From: Solea solea
Lineage: Eukaryota; Chordata; Actinopteri; Pleuronectiformes; Soleidae
Direction of reading: 5' to 3'
Assembly: GCF_958295425.1 (NCBI RefSeq)
Contig: NC_081141.1
Location: 15,821,087-15,885,086 of the forward strand
Length of the DNA: 64,000 nt
Shown: piece after piece, positions 27,787 to 42,700 of the stretch
Numbering within the stretch: the stretch's first letter is position 1
Layout of the letters: each line of letters begins with the position of its first letter
The notes under the pieces: model-generated
What the model was told of the DNA's origin: nothing
What the model saw: the letters and a program-made list of their open reading frames with translations, nothing else
Database searches by the model: none
Translations under genes and position numbers: made by a program

Positions 27787-30700
27787 TCAATATCACTGCT
27801 CCAGGAAGCATATAAATTGTGTTGTGCGATGGCCACTCAGTGACGGATGAGATAGTACTGACATAATAAGTAACGTCTATTGATTAGCCATTCAGAGTGC
27901 TTTCTGAACTTGGTCTGATGGGTCGCTGCCTTCCATTGTTTAATCTAAGTGATGAGATCAAGGGAGAAGTCTTCACAGATCAAAAGACACTTTAATCAAA
28001 ATAAACGTTTTAAAAATACAATATGAAACATTTGTGTTTTCAGACATCTAAAAACAATGAGGCTAATGTTGTATATTTTGTTGAACAAAAATCGATGGGG
28101 ACAAAACCGGGACAAAATCTGGACTTGTAGTTAGCCAGTGTGTTCTGTGTCTCTTGTTTTTTCCATTTTCATGCACATTTGCTGCATCGTTCTGTTTCTC
28201 ATTCTCATTGTGCTTTCTCCCTAAAGAGCAAACGCACAGAGGAATCAAACGAGACAAGGCCCATTGATCCCACGCCGTTTTCTTGATGTCGCCAAACTAG
28301 GTATGTTGTTATTGTTTTGACTGAGAAATCCTAAAATCTTGTGTGTGTGATGATGAGAAGTGGTTAAGTTTTAGTTCCTGTACCCGGTATTTATACCAAC
28401 GTATTATTGTGAAATATTTGCAGGACTGACTGATATGCAGTCCTGACATTTAATTGAGTATGGAGGAGTAATTACTCGATTATTAATCGTCAACTATTTT
28501 GATAATCGATTAATTGGTTTGAAGCTTTTTTCATGACTAAAACAAGATTTCTGATAGTTTCAGCTTCTTAAATGTGAATATTTTCTTTGTCTTTGCTCCA
28601 GATAACATAGAAATAAAAGTGAATCATTTTGGTTTGTGGGCAAAACAAGACATTTGATAAACTCATTAGTTCTAGGTTTGACAAACTGATCAACATTCTT
28701 TTAAGGTTTTCTGACATTTTATGAACGAAACGATTACTCGATTCGAGTAAATAATCATTAATAGTCATGAGCAAGACATCCGACACAAGTATCAGACTGA
28801 ACAATGCCGAACTGTAGATCAGTTAAAAAGACTTTAAAATCCTGAAAACATGGGTTAATCTCCATATTTAACATGGAAATATCTAAAATCTCAATATTTA
28901 TCTGATGAGTCTGCTGTATTTAGTGACAGACGGAGTCTTTGCTACGGTCATGGAGGGAGTACTGAACAAACTAACTTTTTAATTAACTGATTCTAATGAT
29001 TCAGTACATCGAAAACAACTGCTTTACAAGTCACTAGTTAGTGTGTGTCGCATATAAAACGAAGTCACGGCAGTTTCCCGCCCACGATGTGGAAGTACTA
29101 TTGTAATGGAAAACCAACCAAACCGTGTAGAGCCCAGCCAAGGTGAGGCGTGCCAGGACCATGTAGTGGAAAAGCGGCATTTGTTAATGCAGGTCACATC
29201 AAACTAGAGCCACAGTAACTGAGTGAAGTCTCCTGGATACTTTACCTTCTGAGGGTTGAGTTTCCCCTGCACCACGTCCATGAAGTCTTCATCAGACACC
29301 GTCAAGGTCACATCTGCTTTCCCACCGTCAGGACCTTTATGCAGCGAGCCACTGCCGTTCTTCAGATCGATGGCTACAGAAAGACGGTGAGAGGGAGAGT
29401 GACATTTATGAAATGTATCTCAAATTTTGCACGACATACTACACTACGAAATTTTTGGCACATTTTAGACGACATACTATACTATGACTTTTTTGTCTCA
29501 TTTTGGACGACATACTATACTACGACTTTTTTGAGTGATTTTGGATGACATAGTATGACTATTTTGTCTCATTTTGGACGACATACTATAGTATGACTTT
29601 TTAGAGTGATTTTGGACGACATACTATTTTATCACTTTTTAGAGTGATCTTGGACAAGATACTATACTATCACTTTTTTGTCTCATTTTGGACGACATAC
29701 TATACTATGACTTTTTTGAGTGATTTTGGACGACATACTATAGTATGAAGGGCCACACGGTGGTGTAGTGGTTAGCACTCTCGCCTTGCAGGCCCTTGTT
29801 CCCGGTTGGAACAAGAGCCTTTCTGCATGGAGTTTGCATGTTCTCCCCGTGTGTGCGTGGGTTCTCTCCGGGTTCTCCGGCTTCCTCCCACAGTCCAAAA
29901 ACATGCAATGTGGGGATAGGTAAATTGAACTCTCTAAATTGACCAAAGGAGTGAGTGTGAGAGTGAATGGTTGTTTGTCTCTATCTAAGTGTGGCCCTGC
30001 GATGGACTGGGGAACTGTCCAGGGTGTACCCCGCCTATCGCCCGATGTAGCTGAGATTGGCACAGCACCCCCCGTGACCCTCTGGTTGAGGATAAAGCGG
30101 TAGATGATGACTTTGACTATGACTTTTTTGAGTGATTTTGGACGACATACTATAGTACGACTTTTTTGACTGATTTTGAACGACATACTATATAGTATGA
30201 CTTTTTTGACTGATTTTGGAGGACATACTGTAGTAAGACTTTTTTGAGTGATTTTGGATGACGTACTGTACTACGACTTTTTAGAGTGATTTTGGACGAC
30301 ATACTATAGTATGACTTTTTTGTCTGATTTTGGACGACATACTATGACTTTTTAGAGTGATTTTGGACGACATACTATAGTATGACTTTTTTGTCTGATT
30401 TTGGACGACATACTATAGTATGACTTTTTTGTCTGATTTTGGACGACATACTATAGTATGACTTTTTAGAGTGATTTTGGACGACATACTATACTATGAC
30501 TTTTTTGAGTGATTTTGGACGACATACTATAGTATGACTTTTTTGTGTGATTTTGGACGACATACTATTGTATGCCTTTTTATAGTGATTTTGGACGACA
30601 TACTATAGTATGACTTTTTGAGTGATTTTGGACGACATACTATACTATGACTTTTTTGTCTGATTTTGGACGACATACAAAAGAATGACTTTTTTGTCTC

Positions 30701-33700
30701 ATTTTGGACGACATACTATACTATGACTTTTAAGAGTGATTTTGGACGACATACTATACTATGACTTTTTTGGCTCATTTTGGACGACATACTATAGTAT
30801 GACTTTTTTGTCTCATTTTGGACGACATACTATACTATGACATTTAAGAGTGATTTTGGACGACATACTATACTATGACTTTTTTGTCTGATTTTGGACG
30901 ACATACTGTAGTATGACTTTTTTGTCTGATTTTGGACGACATACTATACTATGACTTTTTTTGAGTGATTTTGGACGACATACTATAGTATGACTTTTTT
31001 GTCTCATTTTGGACGACATACTATAGCATGCCTTTTTATAGTGATTTTGGACGACATACTATACTATGACTTTTTTGTCTGATTTTGGACGACATACTAT
31101 AGTATGACTTTTTTGAGTGATTTTGGACGACATACTATACTATGACTTGTTTGTCTGATTTTGGACGACATACTATGACTTTTTAGAGTGATTTTGGACG
31201 ACATACTATAGTATGACTTTTTTGTCTGATTTTGAACGACATACTATAGTATGACTTTTTTGTCTGATTTTGGACGACATACTATAGTATGACTTTTTAG
31301 AGTGATTTTGGACGACATACTATACTATGACTTTTTTGAGTGATTTTGGACGACATACTATAGTATGACTTTTTTGTGTGATTTTGGACGACATACTATT
31401 GTATGCCTTTTTATAGTGATTTTGGACGACATACTATAGTATGGCTTTTTGAGTGATTTTGGACGACATACTATACTATGACTTTTTTGTCTGATTTTGG
31501 ACGACATACAAAAGTATGACTTTTTTGTCTCATTTTGGACGACATACTATACTATGACTTTTAAGAGTGATTTTGGACGACATACTATACTATGACTTTT
31601 TTGTCTCATTTTGGACGACATACTATAGTTTGACTTTTTAAAGTGATTTTGGACGACAAACTATAGTATGACTTTTTTGTGTGATTTTGGACAACATAGT
31701 ATAGTATGACTTTTTTGAGTGATTTTGGACGACATACTATAGAATGACTTTTTTGTCTGATTTTGGACGACATACTATAGTATGACTTTTTTGTCTGATT
31801 TTAAACGACTTAATATACTATGACATTTTTGAGTGATTTTGGACAATGTAGTATAGTATGTCGTCCAAAATGAGACAAAAAAGTGATAGTATAGTATCTT
31901 GTCCAAAATCACTCTAAAAAGTCATAAAATAGTATGTCATCCAAAATTACTCAAAAAAGTCGTACTATAGTACGTCATCCAAAATCACTCAAAAAAGTCT
32001 TACTATAGTATGTCGTCCAAAATGAGACAAAAAATTCATAGTATAATATATCGTCCAAAATGAGACAAAAAAGTCATACTATATAGTATGTCGTCCAAAA
32101 TGAGCCAAAAAAGTCATACTATAATATGTCCTCCAAAATCAGACAAAAAAGTCATAGTATAGTATGTCGTCCAAAATCACTCTAAAAAGTCATGCTATAG
32201 TATGTCGTCCAAAATCACTCTAAAAAGTCATAGTATAGTATGTCGTCCAAAATCACTCTAAAAAGTCATGCTATAGTATGTCGTCCAAAATCACTCTAAA
32301 AAGTCATAGTATAGTATGTCGTCCAAAATGAGCCAAAAAAGTCATAGTATAGTATGTCGTCCAAAATGAGACAAAAAAGTCATACAATACTATGTTGTCC
32401 AAAATCAGACAAAAAAGTCATACAATACTATGTTGTCCAAAATCACTCAAAAAAGTCATACTATAGTATGTCGTCCAAAATGAGAGAAAAAAGTCATACT
32501 TTAGTATGTCGTCCAAAATGAGACAAAAAAGTCATACAATACTATGTTGTCCAAAATCACTCAAAAAAGTCATACTATAGTATGTTGTCCAAAATCACTC
32601 AAAAAAGTCATACTATAGTATGTCGTCCAAAATCAGACAAAAAAGTCATACTATAGTATGTCGTCCAAAATGAGACAAAAAGTCATACAATACTATGTTG
32701 TCCAAAATCACACAAAAAAGTCATACAATACTATGTCCAAAATCACTCAAAAAAGTCATACAATACTATGTCCAAAATCACTCAAAAAAGTCATACTATA
32801 GTATGTCGTCCAAAATCAGACAAAAAAGTCATAGTATAGTATGTCGTCCAAAATCACTCAAAAAAAGTCATAGTATAGTATGTCGTCCAAAATGAGACAA
32901 AAAAGTCATACTATAGTATGTCGTCCATAATCACACAAAAAAGTCATACTATACTATGTCGTCCGAAATCATTCAAAAAAGTCGTACTACAGTTTGTCGT
33001 CCAAAATCACTTTAAAAAGTCATACTATTGTATGTCGTCCAAAATGAGACAAAAAAGTCATACAATAGTATGTCGTCAAAAATCACTCAAAAAAAGTCAT
33101 ACTATAGTATGTCGTCCAAAATGAGCCAAAAAAGTCATTCTATAGTATGTCGTCCAAAATCTGACAAAAAGTCATACTATAGTATGTCGTTCAAAATCAC
33201 TCAAAAAAGTCATACTATAGTATGTCGTCCAAAATCTGACAAAAAGTCATACTATAGTATGTCGTCCAAAAAGTCATACAATACTATGTTGTCCAAAATC
33301 ACACAAAAAAGTCATACAATACTATGTTGTCCAAAATCACTCAAAAAAGTCATACTATAGTATGTCGTCCAAAATTAGCCAAAAAAGTCATACTATAGTA
33401 TGTCGTCCAAAATCAGACAAAAAAGTCATAGTATAGTATGTCGTCCAAAATCACTCAAAAAAAGTCATAGTATAGTATGTCGTCCAAAATCACTCAAAAA
33501 AGTCATAGTATAGTATGTCGTCCAAAATCACTCAAAAAAGTCATACTATAGTATGTCGTCCAAAATCAGACAAAAAAGTCATACTATAGTATGTCGTCCA
33601 AAATGAGACAAAAAGTCATACAATACTATGTTGTCCAAAATCACACAAAAAAGTCATACAATACTATGTTGTCCAAAATCACTCAAAAAAGTAATAGTAT

Positions 33701-36700
33701 AGTATGTCGTCCAAAATCACTCTAAAAAGTCATAGTATAGTATGTCGTCCAAAATCAGACAAAAAGTCATACTATAGTATGTCGTCCAAAATCAGACAAA
33801 AAAGTCATAGTATAGTATGTCGTCCAAAATCACTCAAAAAAGTCATACTATAGTATGTCGTCCAAATCAGACAAAAAAGTCATACTATAGTATGTCGTCC
33901 AAATCAGACAAAAAAGTCATACTATAGTATGTCGTCCAAAAAGTCATACAATACTATGTTGTCCAAAATCACACAATAAAGTCATACAATACTATGTTGT
34001 CCAAAATCACTCAAAAAAGTCATACTATAGTATGTCGTCCAAAATTAGCCAAAAAAGTCATACTATAGTATGTCGTCCAAAATCACTCAAAAAAAGTCAT
34101 AGTATAGTATGTCGTCCAAAATCACTCAAAAAAAGTCATAGTATAGTATGTCGTCCAAAATCACTCAAAAAAGTCATACTATAGTATGTCGTCCAAAATG
34201 AGACAAAAAGTCATACTATAGTATGTCGTCCAAAATCAGACAAAAAAGTCATAGTATAGTATGTCGTCCAAAATCACTCAAAAAAGTCATACTATAGTAT
34301 GTCGTCCAAAATCAGACAAAAAAGTCATACTATAGTATGTCGTCCAAAATGAGACAAAAAGTCATACAATACTATGTTGTCCAAAATCACACAAAAAAGT
34401 CATACAATACTATGTTGTCCAAAATCACTCAAAAAAGTAATAGTATAGTATGTCGTCCAAAATCACTCTAAAAAGTCATAGTATAGTATGTCGTCCAAAA
34501 TCAGACAAAAAAGTCATAGTATAGTATGTCGTCCAAAATCACTCTAAAAAGTCATGCTATAGTATGTTGTCCAAAATCACTCTAAAAAGTCATAGTATAG
34601 TATGTCGTCCAAAATGAGCCAAAAAAGTCATAGTATAGTATGTCGTCCAAAATCAGACAAAAAAGTCATACTATAGTATGTTGTCCAAAATGAGACAAAA
34701 AGTCATACAATACTATGTTGTCCAAAATCACACAAAAAAGTCATACAATACTATGTTGTCCAAAATCACTCAAAAAAGTAATAGTATAGTATGTCGTCCA
34801 AAATCACTCTAAAAAGTCATAGTATAGTATGTAGTCCAAAATCAGACAAAAAGTCATACTATAGTATGTCGTCCAAAATCAGACAAAAAAGTCATAGTAT
34901 AGTATGTCATCCAAAATCACTCAAAAAAGTCATACTATAGTATGTCGTCCAAATCAGACAAAAAAGTCATACTATAGTCAGTCAGTCAGTCATCATCTAC
35001 CGCTTTATCCTCCACCAGAGGGTCGCGGGGGGTGCTGTGCCAATCTCAGCTACATCGGGCGATAGGCGGGGTACACCCTGGACAGTTCGCCAGTCCATCG
35101 CAGGGCCACACACAGATAGAGACAAACAACCATTCACTCTCACACTCACTCCTATGGTCAATTCAGAGTGTCCAATTCACCTATCCCCACATTGCATGTT
35201 TTTGGACTGTGGGAGGAAGCCGGAGAACCCGGAGAGAACCCACGCACACACGGGGAGAACATGCAAACTCCATGCAGAAAGGCCCTTGTTCCAACCGGGG
35301 CTCGAACCCGGGTCTTCTCGCTGCAAGGCGAGAGTGCTAACCACTACACCACCGTGTGGCCCTCATAGTTTAGTATGTTGTCCAAAATTTGACAAAAATG
35401 TCATCGTTTAGTATGTCGTCCAAAAGTGACCAAAATTTCATAGTTTGGTACATTGTCCAGAATTTGTCCAGAAAGTCATACTATAGTATGTCGTCCAAAA
35501 TCACTATAAAAACGCATACTATAGTATGTCGTACAAAATCAGACAAAAAAGTCATAGTATAGTATGTCGTCCAAAATCACTCAAAAAGTCATACTATAGT
35601 ATGTCGTCCAAAATGAGACAAAAAAGTCATACTATAGTATGTCGTCCAAAATCACACAAAAAAGTCATACTATAGTATGTCGTCCAAAATCACTCAAAAA
35701 AGTCATACTATAGTATGTCGTCCAAAAATACTCAAAAGTCATACTATAGTATGTCGTCCAAAATCAGACAAAAAAGTCATACTATAGTATGTCGTCCAAA
35801 ATCAGACAAAAAAGTCATACTATAGTATGTCGTCCAAAATCACTATAAAAAGGCATACTATAGTATGTCGTCCGAAATGAGACAAAAAAGTCATAGTATA
35901 GTATGTCTTTCAAAATGAGACAAAAAAGTCATACTATAGTATGTCGTCCAAAATCACTCAAAAGTCATACAATACTATGTTGTCCAAAATCACACAATAA
36001 AGTCATACAATACTATGTTGTCCAAAATCACACAAAAAAGTCATACAATACTATGTTGTCCAAAATCACTCTAAAAAGTCATGCTATAGTATGTTGTCCA
36101 AAATCACTCAAAAAAAGTCATACTATAGTATGTCGTCCAAAATGAGCCAAAAAAGTCATAGTATAGTATGTCGTCCAAAATCAGACAAAAAAGTCATAGT
36201 ATATAGTTTGTCGTCCAAAATCACTCAAAAAAGTCATACTATAGTATGTCGTCCAAAATGAGACGAAAAAGTCATACAATACTATGTTGTCCAAAATCAC
36301 ACAAAAAAGTCATACAATACTATGTTGTCCAAAATCACTCAAAAAAGTCATAGTATAGTATGTCGTCCAAAATCACTTTAAAAAGTCATACAATAGTATG
36401 TCGTCCAAAATCACTCAAAAAAAGTCATACTATAGCATGTCGTCCAAAATGAGCCAAAAAAGTCATAGTATAGTATGTCGTCCAAAATCAGACAAAAAAG
36501 TCATACTATAGTATGTCGTCCAAAATCACTATAAAAAGGCATACTATAGTATGTCGTCCAAAATGAGAGAAAAAAGTCATACTTTAGTATGTCGTCCAAA
36601 ATGAGACAAAAAAGTCACACAATACTATGTTGTCCAAAATCACTCAAAAAAGTCATACTATAGTATGTTGTCCAAAATCACTATAAAAAGGCATACTATA

Positions 36701-39700
36701 GTATGTCGTCCAAAATGAGACAAAAAAGTCATAGTATAGTATGTCGTCCAAAATCACTTTAAAAAGTCATACTATAGTATGTCGTCCAAAATGAGACAAA
36801 AAAGTCATTCTATAGTATGTCGTCCAAAATCTGACAAAAAAGTCATACTATAGTATGTCATCCAAAATCACTATAAAAAGGCATATAATAGTATGTCTTC
36901 CAAAATCACACAAAAAAGTCATACTATAGTATGTCGTCCAAAATCACTCAAAGAGTCATACTATTGTATGTCGTCCAAAATGAGACAAAAAAGTCATACA
37001 ATAGTATGTCGTCCAAAATCACTCAAAAAAAGTCATACTATAGTATGTCGTCCAAAATGAGCCAAAAAAGTCATAGTATAGTATGTCGTCCAAAATCACT
37101 ATAAAAAGGCATACTATAGTATGTCGTCCAAAATGAGACAAAAAAGTCATAGTATAGTATGTCGTCCAAAATCCCTCAAAAAAAGTCATGCTATAGTATG
37201 TCGTCCAAAATGAGAGAAAAAAGTCATACTTTAGTATGTCGTCCAAAATGAGACAAAAAAGTCATACAATACTATGTTGTCCAAAATCACTCAAAAAAGT
37301 CATACTATAGTATGTTGTCCAAAATCACTATAAAAAGGCATACTATAGTATGTCGTCCAAAATGAGACAAAAAAGTCATAGTATAGTATGTCGTCCAAAA
37401 TCACTTTAAAAAGTCATACTATAGTATGTCGTCCAAAATGAGACAAAAAAGTCATTCTATAGTATGTCGTCCAAAATCTGACAAAAAAGTCATACTATAG
37501 TATGTCGTCCAAAATCACTATAAAAAGGCATACAATAGTATGTCTTCCAAAATCACACAAAAAAGTCATACTATAGTATGTCGTCCAAAATCACTCAAAA
37601 AAGTCATAGTATAGTATGTCGTCCAAAATCACTCTAAAAAGTTATAGTATAGTATGTCATCCAAAATGAGACAAAAAAGTCATACTATAGTATGTCGTCC
37701 AAAATCTGACAAAAAAGTCATAGTATAGTATGTCGTCCAAAATCACTCTAAAGTCATACTATAGTATGTCCTCCAAAATGAGACAAAAAAGTCATACTAT
37801 AGTATGTCGTCCAAAATCACTATAAAAACGCATACTATAGTATGTCGTACAAAATCAGACAAAAAAGTCATAGTATAGTATGTCGTCCAAAATCACTCAA
37901 AAAGTCATACTATAGTATGTCGTCCAAAATGAGACAAAAAAGTCATACTAAAGTATGTCGTCCAAAATCTGACAAAAAAGTCATACTATAGTATGTCGTC
38001 CAAAATCACTATAAAAAGGCATACAATAGTATGTCTTCCAAAATCACACAAAAAAGTCATACTATAGTATGTCGTCCAAAATCACTCAAAAAAGTCATAC
38101 TATAGTATGTCGTCCAAAAATACTCAAAAGTCATACTATAGTATGTCGTCCAAAATCACACAAAAAAGTCATACTATACTATGTCGTCCAAAATCACTCA
38201 AAAAAGTCATACTATAGTTTGTCGTCCAAAATCACTCAAAAAAGTCATACTATAGTTTGTCGTCCAAAATCACTTTAAAAAGTCATACTATAGTATGTCG
38301 TCCAAAATGAGACAAAAAAGTCATACAATAGTATGTCGTCCAAAATCACTCAAAAAGTCATACTATAGTATGTCGTCCAAAATCAGACAAAAAAGTCATA
38401 GTATAGTATGTTGTCCAAAATCACTCAAAAAAAGTCATAGTATAGTATGTCGTCCAAAATCACTATAAAAAGGCATGCAATAGTATGTCGTCCAAAATGA
38501 GACAAAAAAGTCATACTATAGTATGTCGTCCAAAATGAGACAAAAAAGTCATACAATACTATGTCGTCCAAAATCACTCAAAAGTCATACTATAGTATGT
38601 CGTCCAAAATCACTCAAAAAAAGTCATAGTATAGTATGTCGTCCAAAATCATTAAAAAAGTCATACTATAGTATGTCGTCCAAAATCACTATAAAAAGGC
38701 ATGCTATATTATGTTGTCCAAAATGAGACAAAAAAGTCATACTAAAGTATGTCGTCCAAAATCACTCAAAAAAAGTCATAGTATAGTATGTCGTCCAAAA
38801 TCATTAAAAAAGTCATACTATAGTATGTCATAGTAAATCACTCAAAAAAAGTCATAGTATAGAATATCGTCCAAAATGAGACAAAAAAGTCATACTATAG
38901 TATGTCGTCCAAAATCACTCAAAAAGTCATACTATAGTATGTCGTCCAAAATCACTCAAAAAAAGTCATACTATAAATGTCGTCCAAAATCACTCTTAAA
39001 AGTCATAGTATAGTATGTCGTCCAAAATGAGACAAAAAAGTCATACTACTTTTTATGACTATGTCGTCCAAAATGAGACAAAAAAGTCATACAATACTAT
39101 GTTGTCCAAAATCACACAAAAAAGTCATACAATACTATGTTGTCCAAAATCACTCCAAAAAGTCATACTATAGTATGTCGTCCAAAATTAGCCAAAAAAG
39201 TCATACTATAGTATGTCGTCCAAAATCAGACAAAAAAGTCATAGTATAGTATGTCGTCCAAAATCACTCAAAAAAAGTCATGCTATAGTATGTCGTCCAA
39301 AATGAGACAAAAAAGTCATAGTATAGTATGTCTTTCAAAATGAGACAAAAAAGTCACACTATAGTATGTCGTCCAAAATCACTCAAAAGTCATACTATAG
39401 TATGTCGTCCAAAATCACACAAAAAAGTCATACTATACTATGTCGTCCAAAATCACTCAAAAAAGTCATACTATAGTTTGTCGTCCAAAATCACTTTAAA
39501 AAGTCATACTATAGTATGTTGTCCAAAATCACTCTTAAAAGTCATAGTATAGTATGTCGTCCAAAATGAGACAAAAAAGTCATACTACTTTTTATGACTA
39601 TGTCGTCCAAAATGAGACAAAAAAGTCATACAATACTATGTTGTCCAAAATCACACAAAAAAGTCATACAATACTATGTTGTCCAAAATCACTCCAAAAA

Positions 39701-42700
39701 GTCATACTATAGTATGTCGTCCAAAATGAGCCAAAAAAGTCATACTATAGTATGTCGTCCAAAATCAGACAAAAAAGTCATAGTATAGTATGTCGTCCAA
39801 AATCACTCAAAAAAAGTCATGCTATAGTATGTCGTCCAAAATGAGACAAATAAGTCATACTATAGTATGTCGTCCAAAATGAGACAAAAAAGTCATACAA
39901 TACTATGTTGTCCAAAATCACTCAAAAAAGTCATACTATAGTATGTTGTCCAAAATCACTCTAAAAAGTCATACTATAGTATGTCGTCCAAAATCAGACA
40001 AAAAAGTCATACTATAGTATGTTGTCCAAAATCACTCTAAAAAGTCATACTATAGTATGTCGTCCAAAATCACTCAAAAAAAGTCATGCTATAGTATGTC
40101 GTCCAAAATGACACAAATAAGTCATACTATAGTATGTCGTCCAAAATGAGACAAAAAAGTCATACAATACTATGTTGTCCAAAATCACACAAAAAAGTCA
40201 TACTATACTATGTCGTCCAAAATCACTCAAAAAAGTCATACTATAGTTTGTCGTCCAAAATCACTTTAAAAAGTCATACTATAGTATGTCGTCCAAAATG
40301 AGACAAAAAAGTCATACTATAGTATGTTGTCCAAAATCACTCTAAAAAGTCATACTATAGTATGGCGTCCAAAATCAGACAAAAAAGTCATACTATAATT
40401 TGTCGTCCAAAATCACTATAAAAAGGCATACTATAGTATGTCGTCCAAAATGAGACAAAAAAGTCATAGTATAGTATGTCTTTCAAAATGAGACAAAAAA
40501 GTCATACTATAGTATGTCGTCCAAAATCACTCAAAAGTCATACTATAGTATGTCGTCCAAAATGAGCCAAAAAAGTCATAGTATAGTATGTCGTCCAAAA
40601 TCACTTTAAAAAGTCATACTATTGTATGTCGTCCAAAATGAGACAAAAAAGTCATACAATAGTATGTCGTCCAAAATCACTCAAAAAAAGTCATACTATA
40701 GTATGTCGTCCAAAATGAGCCAAAAAAGTCATAGTATAGTATGTCGTCCAAAATCACTATAAAAAGGCATGCTATAGTATGTCGTCCAAAATGAGACAAA
40801 AAAGTCATACAATACTATGTCGTCCAAAATCACTCCAAAAAGTCATAGTATAGTATGTCGTCCAAAATCATTAAAAAAGTCATACTATAGTATGTCATAG
40901 TAAATCACTCAAAAAAAGTCATAGTATAGAATATCGTCCAAAATGAGACAAAAAAGTCATACTATAGTATGTCGTCCAAAATCACTCAAAAAGTCATGCT
41001 ATAGTATGTCGTCCAAAATCACTCAAAAAAGTCATACTATAGTTTGTCGTCCAAAATCACTTTAAAAAAGTCATACTATAGTTTGTCGTCCAAAATCACT
41101 TTAAAAAGTCATACTAGGGTATGTCGTCCAAAATGAGACAAAAAAGTCATACAATAGTATGTCGTCCAAAATCACTCAAAAAAGTCATACTATAGTATGT
41201 TGTCCAAAATCACTCTTAAAAGTCATAGTATAGTATGTCGTCCAAAATGAGACAAAAAAGTCATACTACTTTTTATGACTATGTCGTCCAAAATGAGACA
41301 AAAAAGTCATACAATACTATGTTGTCCAAAATCACACAAAAAAGTCATACAATACTATGTTGTCCAAAATCACTCCAAAAAGTCATACTATAGTATGTCG
41401 TCCAAAATTAGCCAAAAAAGTCATACTATAGTATGTCGTCCAAAATCAGACAAAAAAGTCATAGTATAGTATGTCGTCCAAAATCACTCAAAAAAAGTCA
41501 TGCTATAGTATGTCGTCCAAAATGAGACAAATAAGTCATACTATAGTATGTCGTCCAAAATGAGACAAAAAAGTCATACTATAGTATGTTGTCCAAAATC
41601 ACTCTAAAAAGTCATACTATAGTATGTCGTCCAAAATCAGACAAAAAAGTCATACTATAGTTTGTCGTCCAAAATCACTTTAAAAAGTCATACTATAGTA
41701 TGTCGTCCAAAATGAGACAAAAAAGTCATACTATAGTATGTTGTCCAAAATCACTCTAAAAAGTCATACTATAGTATGGCGTCCAAAATCAGACAAAAAA
41801 GTCATACTATAATTTGTCGTCCAAAATCACTATAAAAAGGCATACTATAGTATGTCGTCCAAAATGAGACAAAAAAGTCATAGTATAGTATGTCTTTCAA
41901 AATGAGACAAAAAAGTCATACTATAGTATGTCGTCCAAAATCACTCAAAAGTCATACTATAGTATGTCGTCCAAAATCACACAAAAAAGTCATACTATCC
42001 TATGTCGTCCAAAATCACTCAAAAAAGTCATACTATAGTTTGTCGTCCAAAATCACTTTAAAAAGTCATACTATAGTATGTCGTCCAAAATGAGACAAAA
42101 AAGTCATACAATAGTATGTCGTCCAAAATCACTCAAAAAAAGTCATACTATAGTATGTCGTCCAAAATGAGCCAAAAAAGTCATAGTATAGTATGTCGTC
42201 CAAAATCACTTTAAAAAGTCATACTATTGTATGTCGTCCAAAATGAGACAAAAAAGTCATACAATAGTATGTCGTCCAAAATCACTTAAAAAAAGTCATA
42301 CTATAGTATGTCGTCCAAAATGAGCCAAAAAAGTCATAGTATAGTATGTCGTCCAAAATCACTATAAAAAGGCATGCTATAGTATGTCGTCCAAAATGAG
42401 ACAAAAAAGTCATACAATACTATGTTGTCCAAAATCACTCCAAAAAGTCATACTATAGTATGTCGTCCAAAATTAGCCAAAAAAGTCATACTATAGTATG
42501 TCGTCCAAAATCAGACAAAAAAGTCATAGTATAGTATGTCGTCCAAAATCACTCAAAAAAAGTCACGCTATAGTATGTCGTCCAAAATGAGACAAAAAAG
42601 TCATACTATAGTATGTCGTCCAAATTGAGACAAAAAAGTCATACAATACTATGTTGTCCAAAATCACTCAAAAAAGTCATACTATAGTATGTTGTCCAAA

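Larger units (their letters stand above)
27368..29245 (-). other. hsd17b4: hsd17b4 intron before last exon
   Basis: 1.9 kb without a gene. It holds a CA microsatellite and a degraded copy of the TAGAGCTGCAAC-type MITE. Confidence 0.8.

Noticed and set aside
34981..35362. Proline/threonine-rich open frames over the SINE-like copies
   Set aside because: The same frames appear in all three copies of a tRNA-headed repeat and have no protein family.
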